Shown here piece after piece: positions 26,290 to 35,502 of a stretch of DNA of 64,000 nucleotides; the stretch's first letter is position 1, and the number at the start of each line of letters is the position of its first letter. This DNA comes from Pyrobaculum ferrireducens (GTDB lineage: Archaea; Thermoproteota; Thermoprotei; Thermoproteales; Thermoproteaceae), in assembly GCF_000234805.1 (NCBI RefSeq), contig NC_016645.1, forward strand, positions 1,340,391 through 1,404,390. Reading direction: 5' to 3'. The notes beneath the pieces were generated by a model. The model did no database searches. It worked only from the letters and a program-made list of their open reading frames with translations, and had not been told where the DNA came from. Both the position numbers and the translations under genes were made by a program.

Positions 26290-27581
26290 TGGGAGTCCTC
26301 CTCAACGTAGACTATAAAGACGAGCTCACCCGCCTCCGGGTACACGAAATTGTAAAGTACTTCCAGCGCCTTGGCATCCCCCTGAAGCTGGCCAAGATTT
26401 CCAACGAGATCATTGCCGACTCCTTCTACATACACTACAGAACCCCCATACTAAGAGAGAACCCTGGCGACGAGGAGGCGCTGTGGCACCTATTCATCAG
26501 GTCTTACCTATCCACAGAGGTATACCAGGAGATATCGAAAATAAGTAGGTACAACTACCAGGTCTCCAAATCCGCCTCGGTGAAGCTCCTAAGAGCCTAC
26601 AACAGCCTCCTCTCCCGCATAGAGAGAGGCGCCGTCGAGGGCGTAGACGACAAGAAACAAGACATGAGAGAACTCAGCGAAAACCAGCAACTACGCCAGG
26701 AGATCAACAGCCTGCTCCGCTTCTACATGGGCAACATTAAAAACATCGAGAAGCTTAGAAAATCCATAACCAAGGCCCTGGGCAACGAGGTGGGTAAAGA
26801 GGCGGCCGAGCTCCTGTTCGACATCGACATCGACCCCTACAGAGCGAGGCTAGCCAAGATACTGGAGTCCCTCGTCGAGATGATAGCCGCAGTCCAGCCA
26901 GAGGTGGAGCAAGGTGTCGTCGCCGAGAGGCGCGGCGTCATATCGGGAGTAACCAGGTTAAGGGCGTACACCGACCTGCAAAAAGCCACAAACCTAAGCA
27001 AAGCCATCTACATACAATCCCGCGAGCTATTCGGCTACAAACTAGCCACGAAATCCCTGTCGATATACGACGTGACGCTCGACACCCGGGAAAAGGTGTA
27101 CCTACTTGTGGACAAGTCCGGCTCCATGTTCTATACGCTGTACGACGGCGTCGCCATGGACATGACGCAGAAAATCACCTGGGCCACAGCCCTCGCCATA
27201 GCTCTGATGAAGCGCAGCAAGAAGGTGGTGCTGAGGTTCTTCGACCAGATGGTGTACCCACCCATAACAAATATCAAAGACATTATCAAATCTCTCCTCC
27301 GCGTCCTCCCCCTGGGCGGCACCGACATAACAGCCGCGGTCCACACCGCAGTGAGAGACGCAAAACAACAAGGCCTCCACAACTACAAACTAGTCATAAT
27401 AACAGATGGGGAGGACGACATGGTGCATCCAGAGGTGCTGAAAACCGCAAAAGCAACGTTTAGAGACGTCAAGGCCGTCCTCATAGGTGGCTACAACGAA
27501 ACTATAGAGACCCATTTAAACACAATAAAGATAAATACGGCCAATCCAGAATCATTAAAAACAGCACTAAAAAACATTTAA
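26289..27581 (+). CDS. VWA-domain protein, partner of the MoxR ATPase (ViaA/CoxE-like)
   Basis: A 430-residue protein. The N-terminal 250 residues are helical and charged. The C-terminal von Willebrand A domain has a complete metal-ion site: DKSGSM near residue 279, GGTDI and ITDGED. It is the expected partner of the MoxR ATPase upstream, as in RavA-ViaA pairs. The target complex is not identified in the window. One-base overlap with the upstream stop indicates translational coupling. Confidence 0.88.
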   Translation: MGVLLNVDYKDELTRLRVHEIVKYFQRLGIPLKLAKISNEIIADSFYIHYRTPILRENPGDEEALWHLFIRSYLSTEVYQEISKISRYNYQVSKSASVKLLRAYNSLLSRIERGAVEGVDDKKQDMRELSENQQLRQEINSLLRFYMGNIKNIEKLRKSITKALGNEVGKEAAELLFDIDIDPYRARLAKILESLVEMIAAVQPEVEQGVVAERRGVISGVTRLRAYTDLQKATNLSKAIYIQSRELFGYKLATKSLSIYDVTLDTREKVYLLVDKSGSMFYTLYDGVAMDMTQKITWATALAIALMKRSKKVVLRFFDQMVYPPITNIKDIIKSLLRVLPLGGTDITAAVHTAVRDAKQQGLHNYKLVIITDGEDDMVHPEVLKTAKATFRDVKAVLIGGYNETIETHLNTIKINTANPESLKTALKNI

Positions 27582-27601
27582 ACACTAAGAAAATAATGAC
27601 T

Positions 27602-28021
27602 ATGAACTGCGGAGACATAGCGAAAAAACCACCAATCACCATCACGCCGGACAAGACAGTGGAGGAAGCCGCTGTTTTAATGGCAGACAACCACGTCGGC
27701 CTCCTAGTCATCGTAGACAGAAACAACCCGAAAAAACCCATAGGCGTGATCTCCGAACGCGACATAATTAGAACAATAGCTGGCAAGGCCCCCCTCACAG
27801 TCACCGTAGACAAGGCAGGCACCATGCACAACTTCATTTACGTATACGCCGACGAGCCCGTGACAGCAGCCGCGAGGAAAATGAAGCAGTACAACGTCAG
27901 ACATATAGTGGTGCTGGACAGAAACGGCGAGCTACACGGCGTAATATCAATACGCGACTTAATAGGCGAAAAACAAATCCTAGACATACTTGCGAGAGAC
28001 TGGACCCCAACAAAAGAATAA
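27602..28021 (+). CDS. CBS-domain pair protein
   Basis: About 139 residues forming two CBS motifs, one with ITPDKTVEEAAVLMADN and GVISERDI, the other with VYADEPVTAAARKMKQYNV and GVISIRDL. CBS pairs bind adenine nucleotides or S-adenosylmethionine and regulate partner proteins. The second in-frame ATG (27602) is preferred because CATTTAAAC is centred 23 bases upstream; ATG 27596 is the alternative. It has its own promoter although it follows the VWA gene closely. Confidence 0.85.
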   Translation: MNCGDIAKKPPITITPDKTVEEAAVLMADNHVGLLVIVDRNNPKKPIGVISERDIIRTIAGKAPLTVTVDKAGTMHNFIYVYADEPVTAAARKMKQYNVRHIVVLDRNGELHGVISIRDLIGEKQILDILARDWTPTKE

Positions 28022-28049
28022 CTTTTTATACACCAACCCCCAGCCCCCC

Positions 28050-29297
28050 ATGAACAAAAACATCATAATAGGAATCATCCTCGCCGCCGTGGCCGTCGCC
28101 GTCGCCGCGGCGGCCCTCCTCCTCTACAAACCGCCACAAAACACGTCAACCGCCACCGCCGCGCCCACCGGCGACAAACTCTACATATACCAAGCCACAC
28201 TGTCCGGCGCCCAGACCTTGAACATGCTTACCTACTACATACCCCTAAAAGACGGGTTGGTATATGCCCAGAGAAGCAACCAGTCCTCTACCTACTTCAT
28301 GTTGAAAAACGACGGCGTCATCAACGTACTCGCCCAATCCACAGACGGCGCCCGGCAGAAACTCACCTACTACAGCCGCCTCATGGAGATATGCGTAAAC
28401 TCCACAACTACAGCCATAGTGGCGGGGGAGACCCTCACCCTAGCCAACACCCAGTGCACGCCTAGCACCAGCCCGTTGCCCACGGCCAAGACCTTCGACG
28501 AGCTGGTCTTCCTGATACAAGGCCTGCCCGGCCCCACATCCCCTAGCCAGTGGAAGCAGTCGGGCGTAGCCCAGACACCCCTCGGCCAGGCCACCATATA
28601 CACTAACACCACGGAGATCCCCATTATGAGTGGACTCACGGCGACTCTTGATTACGAAAAGCAGGTGCTCAACGACGGCACGGTCTACCAGTTGAAGATC
28701 AAGCTGTCGTATGGGGGGAACGTCGCGGCGACCCTCACCTACACGTTGAAGAACGTCACGGCCCTCCCCGGCGAGTTCAGGACCGTGATTAACGAGCTGT
28801 CTAGAAACGTGGCCGGCGCCTCAACTGGCGGGCTGGACATTCTGAGAGTAGCCCAGAAGATAGGAATGACCTTCGACGGCGGCTGGCCAGCGGCTGTGGT
28901 CTTCTTCGACCTCGCTTGCCCCTACTGCGCCCAGCTCTTTAAATACAACTACACACTCTTCCAAGGCCACAAACTCGTCTTGGTAGACCTCATAGTACAT
29001 CCCGACATACTGACAGCCCACCAGAGGCTTAGGTGTCTGTACAACGAGACGCCTGGCGAGGTAATACCCACCCTCCGCCTGCTGTACGACAGGTTCCTAG
29101 CAGGCGACGCAAACTACACCAACATACTCCCACAGAAGCAGTGCAACATCGACGCAGAAGCCGGCATGCAACTGGCCACCCTACTGGCCGGGCAGAACGT
29201 GGGCACCCCCATGACGGTAGTCGTCTACCCCAACGGTACCTACACTGTCATCAACGGCTACGATCCCGCGGCGATAGCTAAGGCCCTCAAGGGGTGA
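28050..29297 (+). CDS. Membrane-anchored thioredoxin-like (DsbA-type) protein
   Basis: A 415-residue protein with one N-terminal transmembrane helix (about 5-27) and a Thr/Ala-rich linker. A 230-residue beta-rich region with glycosylation sequons comes next. The C-terminal thioredoxin-like domain has FFDLACPYCAQLF (CPYC active site) and a cis-proline loop VGTPMTVVVYPNG. It probably makes or shuffles disulfides outside the membrane. CTTTTTATAC centred about 23 bases upstream fixes ATG 28050. Its stop overlaps the next gene by GTGA. Confidence 0.8.
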   Translation: MNKNIIIGIILAAVAVAVAAAALLLYKPPQNTSTATAAPTGDKLYIYQATLSGAQTLNMLTYYIPLKDGLVYAQRSNQSSTYFMLKNDGVINVLAQSTDGARQKLTYYSRLMEICVNSTTTAIVAGETLTLANTQCTPSTSPLPTAKTFDELVFLIQGLPGPTSPSQWKQSGVAQTPLGQATIYTNTTEIPIMSGLTATLDYEKQVLNDGTVYQLKIKLSYGGNVAATLTYTLKNVTALPGEFRTVINELSRNVAGASTGGLDILRVAQKIGMTFDGGWPAAVVFFDLACPYCAQLFKYNYTLFQGHKLVLVDLIVHPDILTAHQRLRCLYNETPGEVIPTLRLLYDRFLAGDANYTNILPQKQCNIDAEAGMQLATLLAGQNVGTPMTVVVYPNGTYTVINGYDPAAIAKALKG

Positions 29298-30829
29298 GGG
29301 AGTTCCTAAGCCCCCGGTCGGTTGCCGTCGTCGGGGCCTCCCCCCGGGCCGACTCCATCGGCGGCCAGATAACTATACAGCTCCTAAGAGGCTACGGGGG
29401 GAGGGTCTACCTCGTAAACCCGAAGTATCAAAGCGCGGAGGTGGGGGGCGTAGAGGTGAAGTTCTTCAGCTCCGTCGCCCAGCTACCAGAGCCCCCCGAG
29501 CTCGTGGTGGTGGCGACGCCGGCCCAGGCGGCGCCTGGTGTCGTAGAGGAGGCTGGGCGCGCCGGCGCAAGAGCCGCCGTGGTTGTGTCAGGCGGCTTCT
29601 CCGAGGTGGGGAGGCGGGATCTGGAGGAGGAGCTGGTGAGGGCCGCGAGGAGACACGGCGTGAGGTTGCTGGGCCCAAACTGCGTCGGCGTCTACAACGC
29701 CTTCAACGGCCTAGACACCATGTTCCTCCCACGGGAAAAGGCGGGGAGGCCGCCTCCGGGGCCTGTGGCTTTCCTCAGCCAGAGCGGCGCGGTGATGACC
29801 GCCGCCTTGGACTGGGCCGCGGGGGAGGGGATCGGCGTGGGGATTGCGGTGAACTTCGGTAACAGGGTGGACGTCACCGAGGCGGATTTCATCGAGTATC
29901 TGGCCGGGGTGGAGGAGATAAAGGTGGTGGCGGTCTACCTAGAGGGCTTCCGCTGGAGGGGGGACGCGGCGCGGTTTTTACAAGCCGTTAGGCGGTCGGG
30001 GAAGCCCGTGGTGGTGTACAAAGCCGGCAGGGGGGCGGACGCGGGTCGCGCCGCGGCGTCCCACACAGCCGCCATGGCGGGGAACTACGAGATGTACAAG
30101 GCACTTTTTAGACAGGCCGGGGCGGTGGAGGCCGAGGATCTCGTAGAGCTCTTCGACATGTCAAAGGCGCTCGCCATATACGGACCGGCTAAGGTTGAGA
30201 GGGTCCTCGTGGTTACCTCCTCCGGAGGCATGGGGGTTCAGATAGTCGACGCACTAAACGCCGCGGGGCTGTCGGTCCCGGAGCTACCGCCCGAGGCCCA
30301 GCAGGAGCTGAGGAGGCACCTCCTCCCCATAGCCCCCGTGGCAAACCCCGTAGACCTCACCGGCGGGGGCAACGACCGGCACTTCGGCAAGGCGCTGGAG
30401 ATCGGCCTTAGGTATACAGACGCCGCTGTGATCGCCGCGTTGATACACCCCCCGGGCTACAGCGAGAAGGCGGCCCAAGAGATTGTCGAGGCCTATGAAA
30501 AGCTGAAGAAGCCGGTTGTCGTGGTTAGCTTCGGCCGGTCCCCCCAGACGAAGGCCCTAGAGGAGCACCTGAGGCAGAGGCTCCTCGTCGTCGACACCCC
30601 GAGGAGGGCCGCCCGGGCCCTCCTAGCCGTAGCGCTTTACAGCTCTGAAGTAAATCGCCGCGGCCGCCAGAGACGGGATCAGCATCAGAGTGGCCAGGGC
30701 GTATATGGTGGGGTCTCCCCTGCCCCTCGCGGCGTAGCTCCAGAGGAGGATGGGCGCCGTGACGAATCCGGGGCTGGTGGTGAAGGCCGTCTTGACGTAG
30801 GTGTCGAAAGAGTTGGCGAATACTATTAG
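29294..30829 (+). CDS. ADP-forming acyl-CoA synthetase, alpha subunit (C-terminus uncertain)
   Basis: The body to about residue 450 matches the alpha subunit of ADP-forming acetyl-CoA synthetase. It has a CoA-binding Rossmann domain (VAVVGASPRADSIGG), a succinyl-CoA-synthetase-like domain with LLGPNCVGV and FLSQSGAV, and the phospho-histidine motif AASHTAAMAG. It makes ATP from acyl-CoA together with a beta subunit, which is not in this window. After LLAVALYSSEVN (about 30651) the frame runs on for about 60 codons antisense to the ABC permease, with Arg/Gly-rich sequence unlike the family. I suspect the real end is near 30650. Confidence 0.8.
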   Translation: MREFLSPRSVAVVGASPRADSIGGQITIQLLRGYGGRVYLVNPKYQSAEVGGVEVKFFSSVAQLPEPPELVVVATPAQAAPGVVEEAGRAGARAAVVVSGGFSEVGRRDLEEELVRAARRHGVRLLGPNCVGVYNAFNGLDTMFLPREKAGRPPPGPVAFLSQSGAVMTAALDWAAGEGIGVGIAVNFGNRVDVTEADFIEYLAGVEEIKVVAVYLEGFRWRGDAARFLQAVRRSGKPVVVYKAGRGADAGRAAASHTAAMAGNYEMYKALFRQAGAVEAEDLVELFDMSKALAIYGPAKVERVLVVTSSGGMGVQIVDALNAAGLSVPELPPEAQQELRRHLLPIAPVANPVDLTGGGNDRHFGKALEIGLRYTDAAVIAALIHPPGYSEKAAQEIVEAYEKLKKPVVVVSFGRSPQTKALEEHLRQRLLVVDTPRRAARALLAVALYSSEVNRRGRQRRDQHQSGQGVYGGVSPAPRGVAPEEDGRRDESGAGGEGRLDVGVERVGEYY

Positions 30830-31384
30830 GAACGTGGCGACGAAGGCGGGGGCCAGCAGAGGCATAACCACAGATATCATTGTCCGCGCTTCCGAGGCGC
30901 CTAGTATCCGCGCCGCCTCTACCGCGCTACGGCTCACGTAGGCCACGTACGGCGAGAGGAGGACGTGGGCCATGGGGAGGGTGTAGGCTAAGTGGGCGAG
31001 GAAGACCCCCACAGGGCCGAAGAGATCCACGCCCCCGTGGGACTTCAAAAGCCAGAGGGCCGCGGCGAAGGACAGAGACTCAGAAACCTCGGGCATCACC
31101 ATCGCCGCCTGGGAAACCGCTAGATACCTATCGCTCCGGAGGGCGTATGCCATGAAGACCCCAAGCACAGTCGCCGCAAACGCCACGGCGAGGGCGACCG
31201 CCGCGCTGTTGACAACCGCGCCCCAGGCCTGCTCCCACCTAAACAAAGCCTCGTACCACCTCAGCGTAAAGCCACCCCAGACGTAGGGTAGCTTGCTGTT
31301 GTTGAAGGAGAGGAGGGTCATCACCCCGATAGGCACGTAGAGGGCGACTATGAGAGCCCACGTGTAGATCCTAAGCGCCTTCAT
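30623..31384 (-). CDS. ABC importer permease (PotC-like)
   Basis: A 253-residue permease with about six membrane helices. The cytoplasmic loop EAARILGASEARTMISVVMPLLAP is the EAA motif that docks to the ATPase. Last gene of the three-gene transporter operon, joined by an ATGA overlap. The type is found in importers of polyamines, iron(III), phosphonates and similar solutes. Its 3' end overlaps the antisense continuation of the CoA ligase frame. Confidence 0.85.
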   Translation of the reverse strand: MKALRIYTWALIVALYVPIGVMTLLSFNNSKLPYVWGGFTLRWYEALFRWEQAWGAVVNSAAVALAVAFAATVLGVFMAYALRSDRYLAVSQAAMVMPEVSESLSFAAALWLLKSHGGVDLFGPVGVFLAHLAYTLPMAHVLLSPYVAYVSRSAVEAARILGASEARTMISVVMPLLAPAFVATFLIVFANSFDTYVKTAFTTSPGFVTAPILLWSYAARGRGDPTIYALATLMLIPSLAAAAIYFRAVKRYG

Positions 31385-32112
31385 ATCGAGAAGGAGCGGA
31401 TTGTCCTAACCACCACGTAGGTCGCCAGGAGGGACAGCCCAGTGAGGAGGATAGACACAACACTCCCGCTGAATATATCCCTCGCCTTGAAGTAGAGATC
31501 CCACACGTAGCTACCGAAGGTGTAGACCTTCCAAGCCCCCAGCACCGCCGGCATAATCACCTCCCCCATGGCGAATAGGAAGATTAGGATAAACGCCGCC
31601 ACGATCCCCGGCATGGTGAGCGGAAGCTCCACTCTGAGAAAGGCCTGTAGCCTGCCGGCCCCCAGAACCCTCGCCGCGTTTACAGGCGTCTCGCTCACCT
31701 TCTCCACCGCGGCGTACAGCGTCAGGAGGGCGTAGGGGAGGTACTCGTACACCATCCCCACCAAAACCCCGAGGGCCGACCCCCACAGGGCAACCCCCGT
31801 AAACCTCTCCACAATGGCGAAGAGGACTAGGAGGGAGTAGGCCTTGAGGAGAGTCCCCACCCACAGAGGCGCGATGAGCAGGGCGAACTCCAGCTCGGAT
31901 CCCCGCTTCGCTAGGTAGTACGCCGCGGGGTACGCCACGGCGATGGACACAGCCGCCGTCAGAGCCGCGAGGCCGAACGTCGTCAACACGAGGGACGGCG
32001 AGGGAAGCCTCAGCTCGCCCCCGCCGGCTATGTAGTACCCCAGAGCCAGAAACGGCACGTAGAAGAGAAGCAGAACCGAGGCGAAGGCCGCCAGCGCCAC
32101 CTCCCTAATCAT
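31381..32112 (-). CDS. ABC importer permease (PotB-like)
   Basis: A 243-residue permease with about six helices. The EAA-type loop reads NAARVLGAGRLQAFLRVELPL. It should pair with the downstream permease to form the channel. ATGA overlaps link it to the ATPase gene upstream and to the second permease downstream. The Pot-type naming is by organisation and motif only; the substrate is unknown. Confidence 0.85.
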   Translation of the reverse strand: MIREVALAAFASVLLLFYVPFLALGYYIAGGGELRLPSPSLVLTTFGLAALTAAVSIAVAYPAAYYLAKRGSELEFALLIAPLWVGTLLKAYSLLVLFAIVERFTGVALWGSALGVLVGMVYEYLPYALLTLYAAVEKVSETPVNAARVLGAGRLQAFLRVELPLTMPGIVAAFILIFLFAMGEVIMPAVLGAWKVYTFGSYVWDLYFKARDIFSGSVVSILLTGLSLLATYVVVRTIRSFSI

Positions 32113-33095
32113 TCCTCAACCACGTAGACATCCCTGGCGTCCCACCCAAACTCCACCACGTCCCCCACGGAGACGGGGGTGTCCAGATCTACAAAAGCCT
32201 TGAAGATATGCCCATTGCTCTGGATCTCCACCTTTAGATAGTGCCAGAGGAAGGTCACGTCCACCACCTGGCCCTTGTAGCTGTAGGTCTGCCCGCCCCC
32301 CAGCACCACGTCCTCCGGCCTAACAACCGCGTAGCCCCCCTCCCCCAGCCCCAGCTCCCGGGCAGGCACCACGTTAGCCTCGCCGAAGAACACAGCCACG
32401 AAGCGGTTCCTCGGCCGCCGGTACAGCTCCAGAGGCCTGCCCACCTGCACAATCTCCCCCTCCCGCATCAAGGCAATCCTATCCCCAATCTCCACAGCTT
32501 CAAACCTGTCATGCGTCACGTAGATAAGTGTGAAGCCAAGTTTGTTGTGAAGCATCTTCAGCTCCTCGAGCAACTGGTTCTTAATGTCGAGATCCACGTG
32601 GCTAAACGGCTCGTCCAGAAGGAGGACCTCCGGCTCCACCACGAGGGCCCTCGCCAGCGCCACCCTCTGTTGCTGGCCGCCGGAGAGCTCGTGTACCCTC
32701 CGATACATAAAGGTGGCGGGGTCAAGCCTAATCAACTCCAGCGCCCACTCCACCCGCCGCCTCACCTCCTCCTCCGGCAACTTCCTCAGCCTCAGGCCGA
32801 AAGCCACGTTCTCAAACACGTTGAGATGCGGAAAAAGCGCAAGGTCTTGAAAAAGCATAGAAACACCCCTCTTGTCCGGGGGGAGGCCGGTCACGTCCCG
32901 CCCTCCAATCAACACCCTCCCCCTAGACGGCTTGATAAGCCCAGCCACCACCCGGAGCAGGGTAGACTTCCCCGACCCCGACGGCCCCAGGAGCACAAGC
33001 CCCTCGCCCCCCTCCACGTATAGATCAACCCCCCTCAAAGCCTGGAAGCTACCGTAGTGCACAGAGACCCCCTTGAGCTCCACCGAGAGCCCCAC
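32109..33095 (-). CDS. ABC importer ATPase (PotA-like, with TOBE domain)
   Basis: About 328 residues. Walker A GPSGSGKST, Q-loop LFQDLALFPH, signature LSGGQQQRVALARAL, Walker B LLLDEPFSHVD and switch His in VTHD are all present. The C-terminal third is a TOBE-type domain that often senses substrate. The start GTG 33095 is 26 bases after TTTATAAAC (33117-33126); the frame to 33113 adds six residues. No substrate-binding protein is encoded next to the operon. Confidence 0.88.
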   Translation of the reverse strand: MGLSVELKGVSVHYGSFQALRGVDLYVEGGEGLVLLGPSGSGKSTLLRVVAGLIKPSRGRVLIGGRDVTGLPPDKRGVSMLFQDLALFPHLNVFENVAFGLRLRKLPEEEVRRRVEWALELIRLDPATFMYRRVHELSGGQQQRVALARALVVEPEVLLLDEPFSHVDLDIKNQLLEELKMLHNKLGFTLIYVTHDRFEAVEIGDRIALMREGEIVQVGRPLELYRRPRNRFVAVFFGEANVVPARELGLGEGGYAVVRPEDVVLGGGQTYSYKGQVVDVTFLWHYLKVEIQSNGHIFKAFVDLDTPVSVGDVVEFGWDARDVYVVEE

Positions 33096-33209
33096 GACAC
33101 GGGTCAAAAACACAGTTTATAAAACTGACCCCATATTACAAACAACGACACACATACCCGAAAACACGAGATAGATAATGTTATAAAAGGGCCACAACTA
33201 GAAAAATTA

Positions 33210-33755
33210 ATGAATTGGGGAAGACTACTATTAGTAATAGGTTCACTACAATTTATAATATCTATGCTCGCCGCGGAGCAGATATACTCGGGCTACTCCC
33301 CACTCCATAACTACATAAGCGATCTAGGCGCCCTTAAGGCCCCCACGGCGCCTCTCTTCAACACAAGCGTCTTCCTACTAGGCCTCCTCGGCCTCGCCGC
33401 CGCGGCGCTGCTCAGGCGGGAAATCGGCAGAGCCGCCGCGGCCCTCCTAGCCCTGGCCTCCATCGGCGCCATGGGCGTAGGCATATTCCCAGAAGACTAC
33501 GGAACCCCCCACGGCGTCTCCGCCCTGGTGGCCTTCCTATTCGGAGCCCTCGCCGTAATCTCCATGGCCCTAAAAACCCGAGGCCTCCTCAAGCCGCTCG
33601 GCGTGGCCCTGGGCGCCCTCTCCCTGGCGGCTCTGGCCCTGTTCATCCCCCGCGTCCAGACCCCCCTAGGCGTCGGCGGGGTGGAGAGGCTAATCGCCTA
33701 CCCAGTACTTATATACTTCGTAGCATACGGCTTAGGTGCCCCCAAGACTAGTTAA
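33210..33755 (+). CDS. DUF998-type membrane protein
   Basis: A 181-residue protein with five or six helices. The N-terminal YSPLHNYISDLGA and the following APLFNTSVFLLG are characteristic of the DUF998 family, whose function is unknown. GTTATAAAAG is centred about 25 bases upstream, so it is leaderless. The downstream hypothetical gene starts within its last 20 bases. Confidence 0.75.
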   Translation: MNWGRLLLVIGSLQFIISMLAAEQIYSGYSPLHNYISDLGALKAPTAPLFNTSVFLLGLLGLAAAALLRREIGRAAAALLALASIGAMGVGIFPEDYGTPHGVSALVAFLFGALAVISMALKTRGLLKPLGVALGALSLAALALFIPRVQTPLGVGGVERLIAYPVLIYFVAYGLGAPKTS

Positions 33756-34047
33756 GGTAGTAGCCGCCATCCCCACCGGGCACCGCCACCTGAGAATAAT
33801 CCTCTTTTTCGACGACGGCACCCAGATCCTCCTAACCGAGGCCCTCGCCGCCGGCATCGCCAGGGCCTACATCGACGTGGTGGCCCACCCCACCAGGCGG
33901 GGCGTGGTGCTCTGCGTCAAGGAGGTAGAGGGCAAGCCGGGGTACGCCAAGACTCAGCTGGTGGAGTGCGGCGGCGAGGAGGAAGCCGTCGCCGAGGTGG
34001 ACGCCGCCCTACAAAGCCCCGGGTCTGCAAAAAGCCAGCCTCCTTGA
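33736..34047 (+). CDS. Conserved-looking hypothetical protein (103 aa)
   Basis: A soluble protein with two beta-rich stretches (ILFFDDGTQILL, GVVLCVKEVEG) and an acidic/amide-rich end. The start is GTG 33736, overlapping the DUF998 gene by 20 bases. The 3' end overlaps the convergent argH by 39 bases. No family is recognised; the ordered codon composition and tight coupling argue that it is real. Confidence 0.5.
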   Translation: MPPRLVKVVAAIPTGHRHLRIILFFDDGTQILLTEALAAGIARAYIDVVAHPTRRGVVLCVKEVEGKPGYAKTQLVECGGEEEAVAEVDAALQSPGSAKSQPP

Positions 34048-35298
34048 CGCGGCTCTCCTCACCTCCTCCGGGTTGGCAGAGCCCAGAGCCGGCCTCCTAA
34101 GCGCCTCCTCCACAGGTAGGAGCCCCGCCTCCCCCCTCTTAATGGCCTCGGCCAGCTCGAAGTAGGCGGTCCTAAACGGCTTGCCCGCGAGGGAGGCCCT
34201 CTCCGCGGTGTCAGCCGACGTCGTGAAGAACCTCTCGGCTTCGGCCCTGGCCCTCCCGCAGTTAAACTCCATCTTCTCCACAAAGTCCCGGAGCACCTCC
34301 ACGCCCTCCACGGCGATGTCCAGCACAGCCCAGAGGTGGCGGGTCGCCTCCTGGAGGTCCAGGCTGTAGCCGAGGCCCACCTTCATAACCACGGCCCCCA
34401 GCGCAGTGTAGTGCCCAAGAGCCTCGCCGGCCCTCGCCCTCAGCACCTCGAGAGTCACCAAGTTACGCTTGTGGGGCATGATGCTGCTAGTGGAGATGTG
34501 CTCCCCCGGCGCCTCTACGTAGCCAAACTCCGGGCTGTTCCACCGGATGAAGTCGTCCACCACGCGTGACAGCTCCGCCAAGAAGGAGGCCACCACCCCC
34601 GCCAGGGCCAGGGCGAAGAACCGCCCTCCCGAGGCGTAGAGCGTGTTCTCCACCACCTCCACAAACCCAGCCAGCTCCCCCAGCCTCCTCCTGTCGACGG
34701 GGGTCTGCACGCCGCCCGCAGGCCCCGCCCCCAAGGGGGAACGCAAGAGGAGCCTCTCAACCCCCGAGAGGGCGTGGAGGAACTCGGCCAGAAGCTCATC
34801 CACCGCCAGGAGGTAGTGGCCGAAGGTGACCACCTGCGCCGGCTGGAAGTGGGTGAAGCTAGGCATGGCGCAGTCCGCGTACTGGAAAGCCCTCTCCGCG
34901 AGGACGCAGCGGAGCCTCCTCACCCCCTCCCTAAGCGCGCCGACCCTCCGCAGAGCCGCCAGGCGGATAGCCGCCGCCACGTGGTCGTTGCGCGACCGCC
35001 CCAGCCCCACCCACCCCCCCACCTCCGGGCCTAGCCTATCCACAAGCCACTTCTCCAAAGCCTCGTGGACGTCCTCGAAGTCCCCCCGTAGGAGCTCAGA
35101 GGGGTCCACCTCCCCCAGCGCCTTGAGGATAGCCTCCCCCGCCTCCCTAGGCACTGCGCCAATCTCCACGAGGTGCGCCACGTGTGCCTTCATCACCCGC
35201 ACCACCTCCTCCGCAATGGCGGCGTCGTCCCTGATGCTAGAGGTGTAGCGCCTAACCAAATCCCCGCTCCCCCCAATCCACCTCCGGTAGAAACTCAT
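34009..35298 (-). CDS. argH: Argininosuccinate lyase
   Basis: A 429-residue member of the fumarase/aspartase superfamily that splits argininosuccinate into arginine and fumarate. The superfamily signature SSIMPHKRN is present, as are GRSRNDHVAAAIR and FTHFQPAQ. The start overlaps the stop of the small zinc-ribbon gene by ATGA, so both are made from one transcript. Argininosuccinate synthase lies just upstream on the same strand. Confidence 0.95.
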   Translation of the reverse strand: MSFYRRWIGGSGDLVRRYTSSIRDDAAIAEEVVRVMKAHVAHLVEIGAVPREAGEAILKALGEVDPSELLRGDFEDVHEALEKWLVDRLGPEVGGWVGLGRSRNDHVAAAIRLAALRRVGALREGVRRLRCVLAERAFQYADCAMPSFTHFQPAQVVTFGHYLLAVDELLAEFLHALSGVERLLLRSPLGAGPAGGVQTPVDRRRLGELAGFVEVVENTLYASGGRFFALALAGVVASFLAELSRVVDDFIRWNSPEFGYVEAPGEHISTSSIMPHKRNLVTLEVLRARAGEALGHYTALGAVVMKVGLGYSLDLQEATRHLWAVLDIAVEGVEVLRDFVEKMEFNCGRARAEAERFFTTSADTAERASLAGKPFRTAYFELAEAIKRGEAGLLPVEEALRRPALGSANPEEVRRAASRRLAFCRPGAL

Positions 35299-35453
35299 CC
35301 AGAAACCTCAACCCTCTCAGTTATAAGCTCAGCCCCGCACCTAGGGCAGCAGTAGGTCACAACCACGTACCTCTTAGTCTGGTTCCTCCTGCTACACTCC
35401 ACCGGCTTCACAGGACGTTTGCAGTTTGGACAAACCACGGAGCGTTGCCCCAT
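35295..35453 (-). CDS. Small zinc-ribbon protein (52 aa)
   Basis: This short ORF encodes two CxxC knuckles (Cys8/Cys11 and Cys36/Cys39) separated by a basic linker (KRPVKPVEC, NQTKRYVVVTY). The stop overlaps the argH start by four bases. On the minus strand TTTTATATT (about 35476-35484) is centred about 27 bases before the ATG, giving a proper promoter for the zinc protein and argH. The fold resembles small RNA- or DNA-binding zinc ribbons; the function is not known. Confidence 0.75.
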   Translation of the reverse strand: MGQRSVVCPNCKRPVKPVECSRRNQTKRYVVVTYCCPRCGAELITERVEVSG

Positions 35454-35502
35454 CAGCCCCCTAGAAAAAGATTCAATATAAAACCTTTTCCATTTATATA
35501 GA

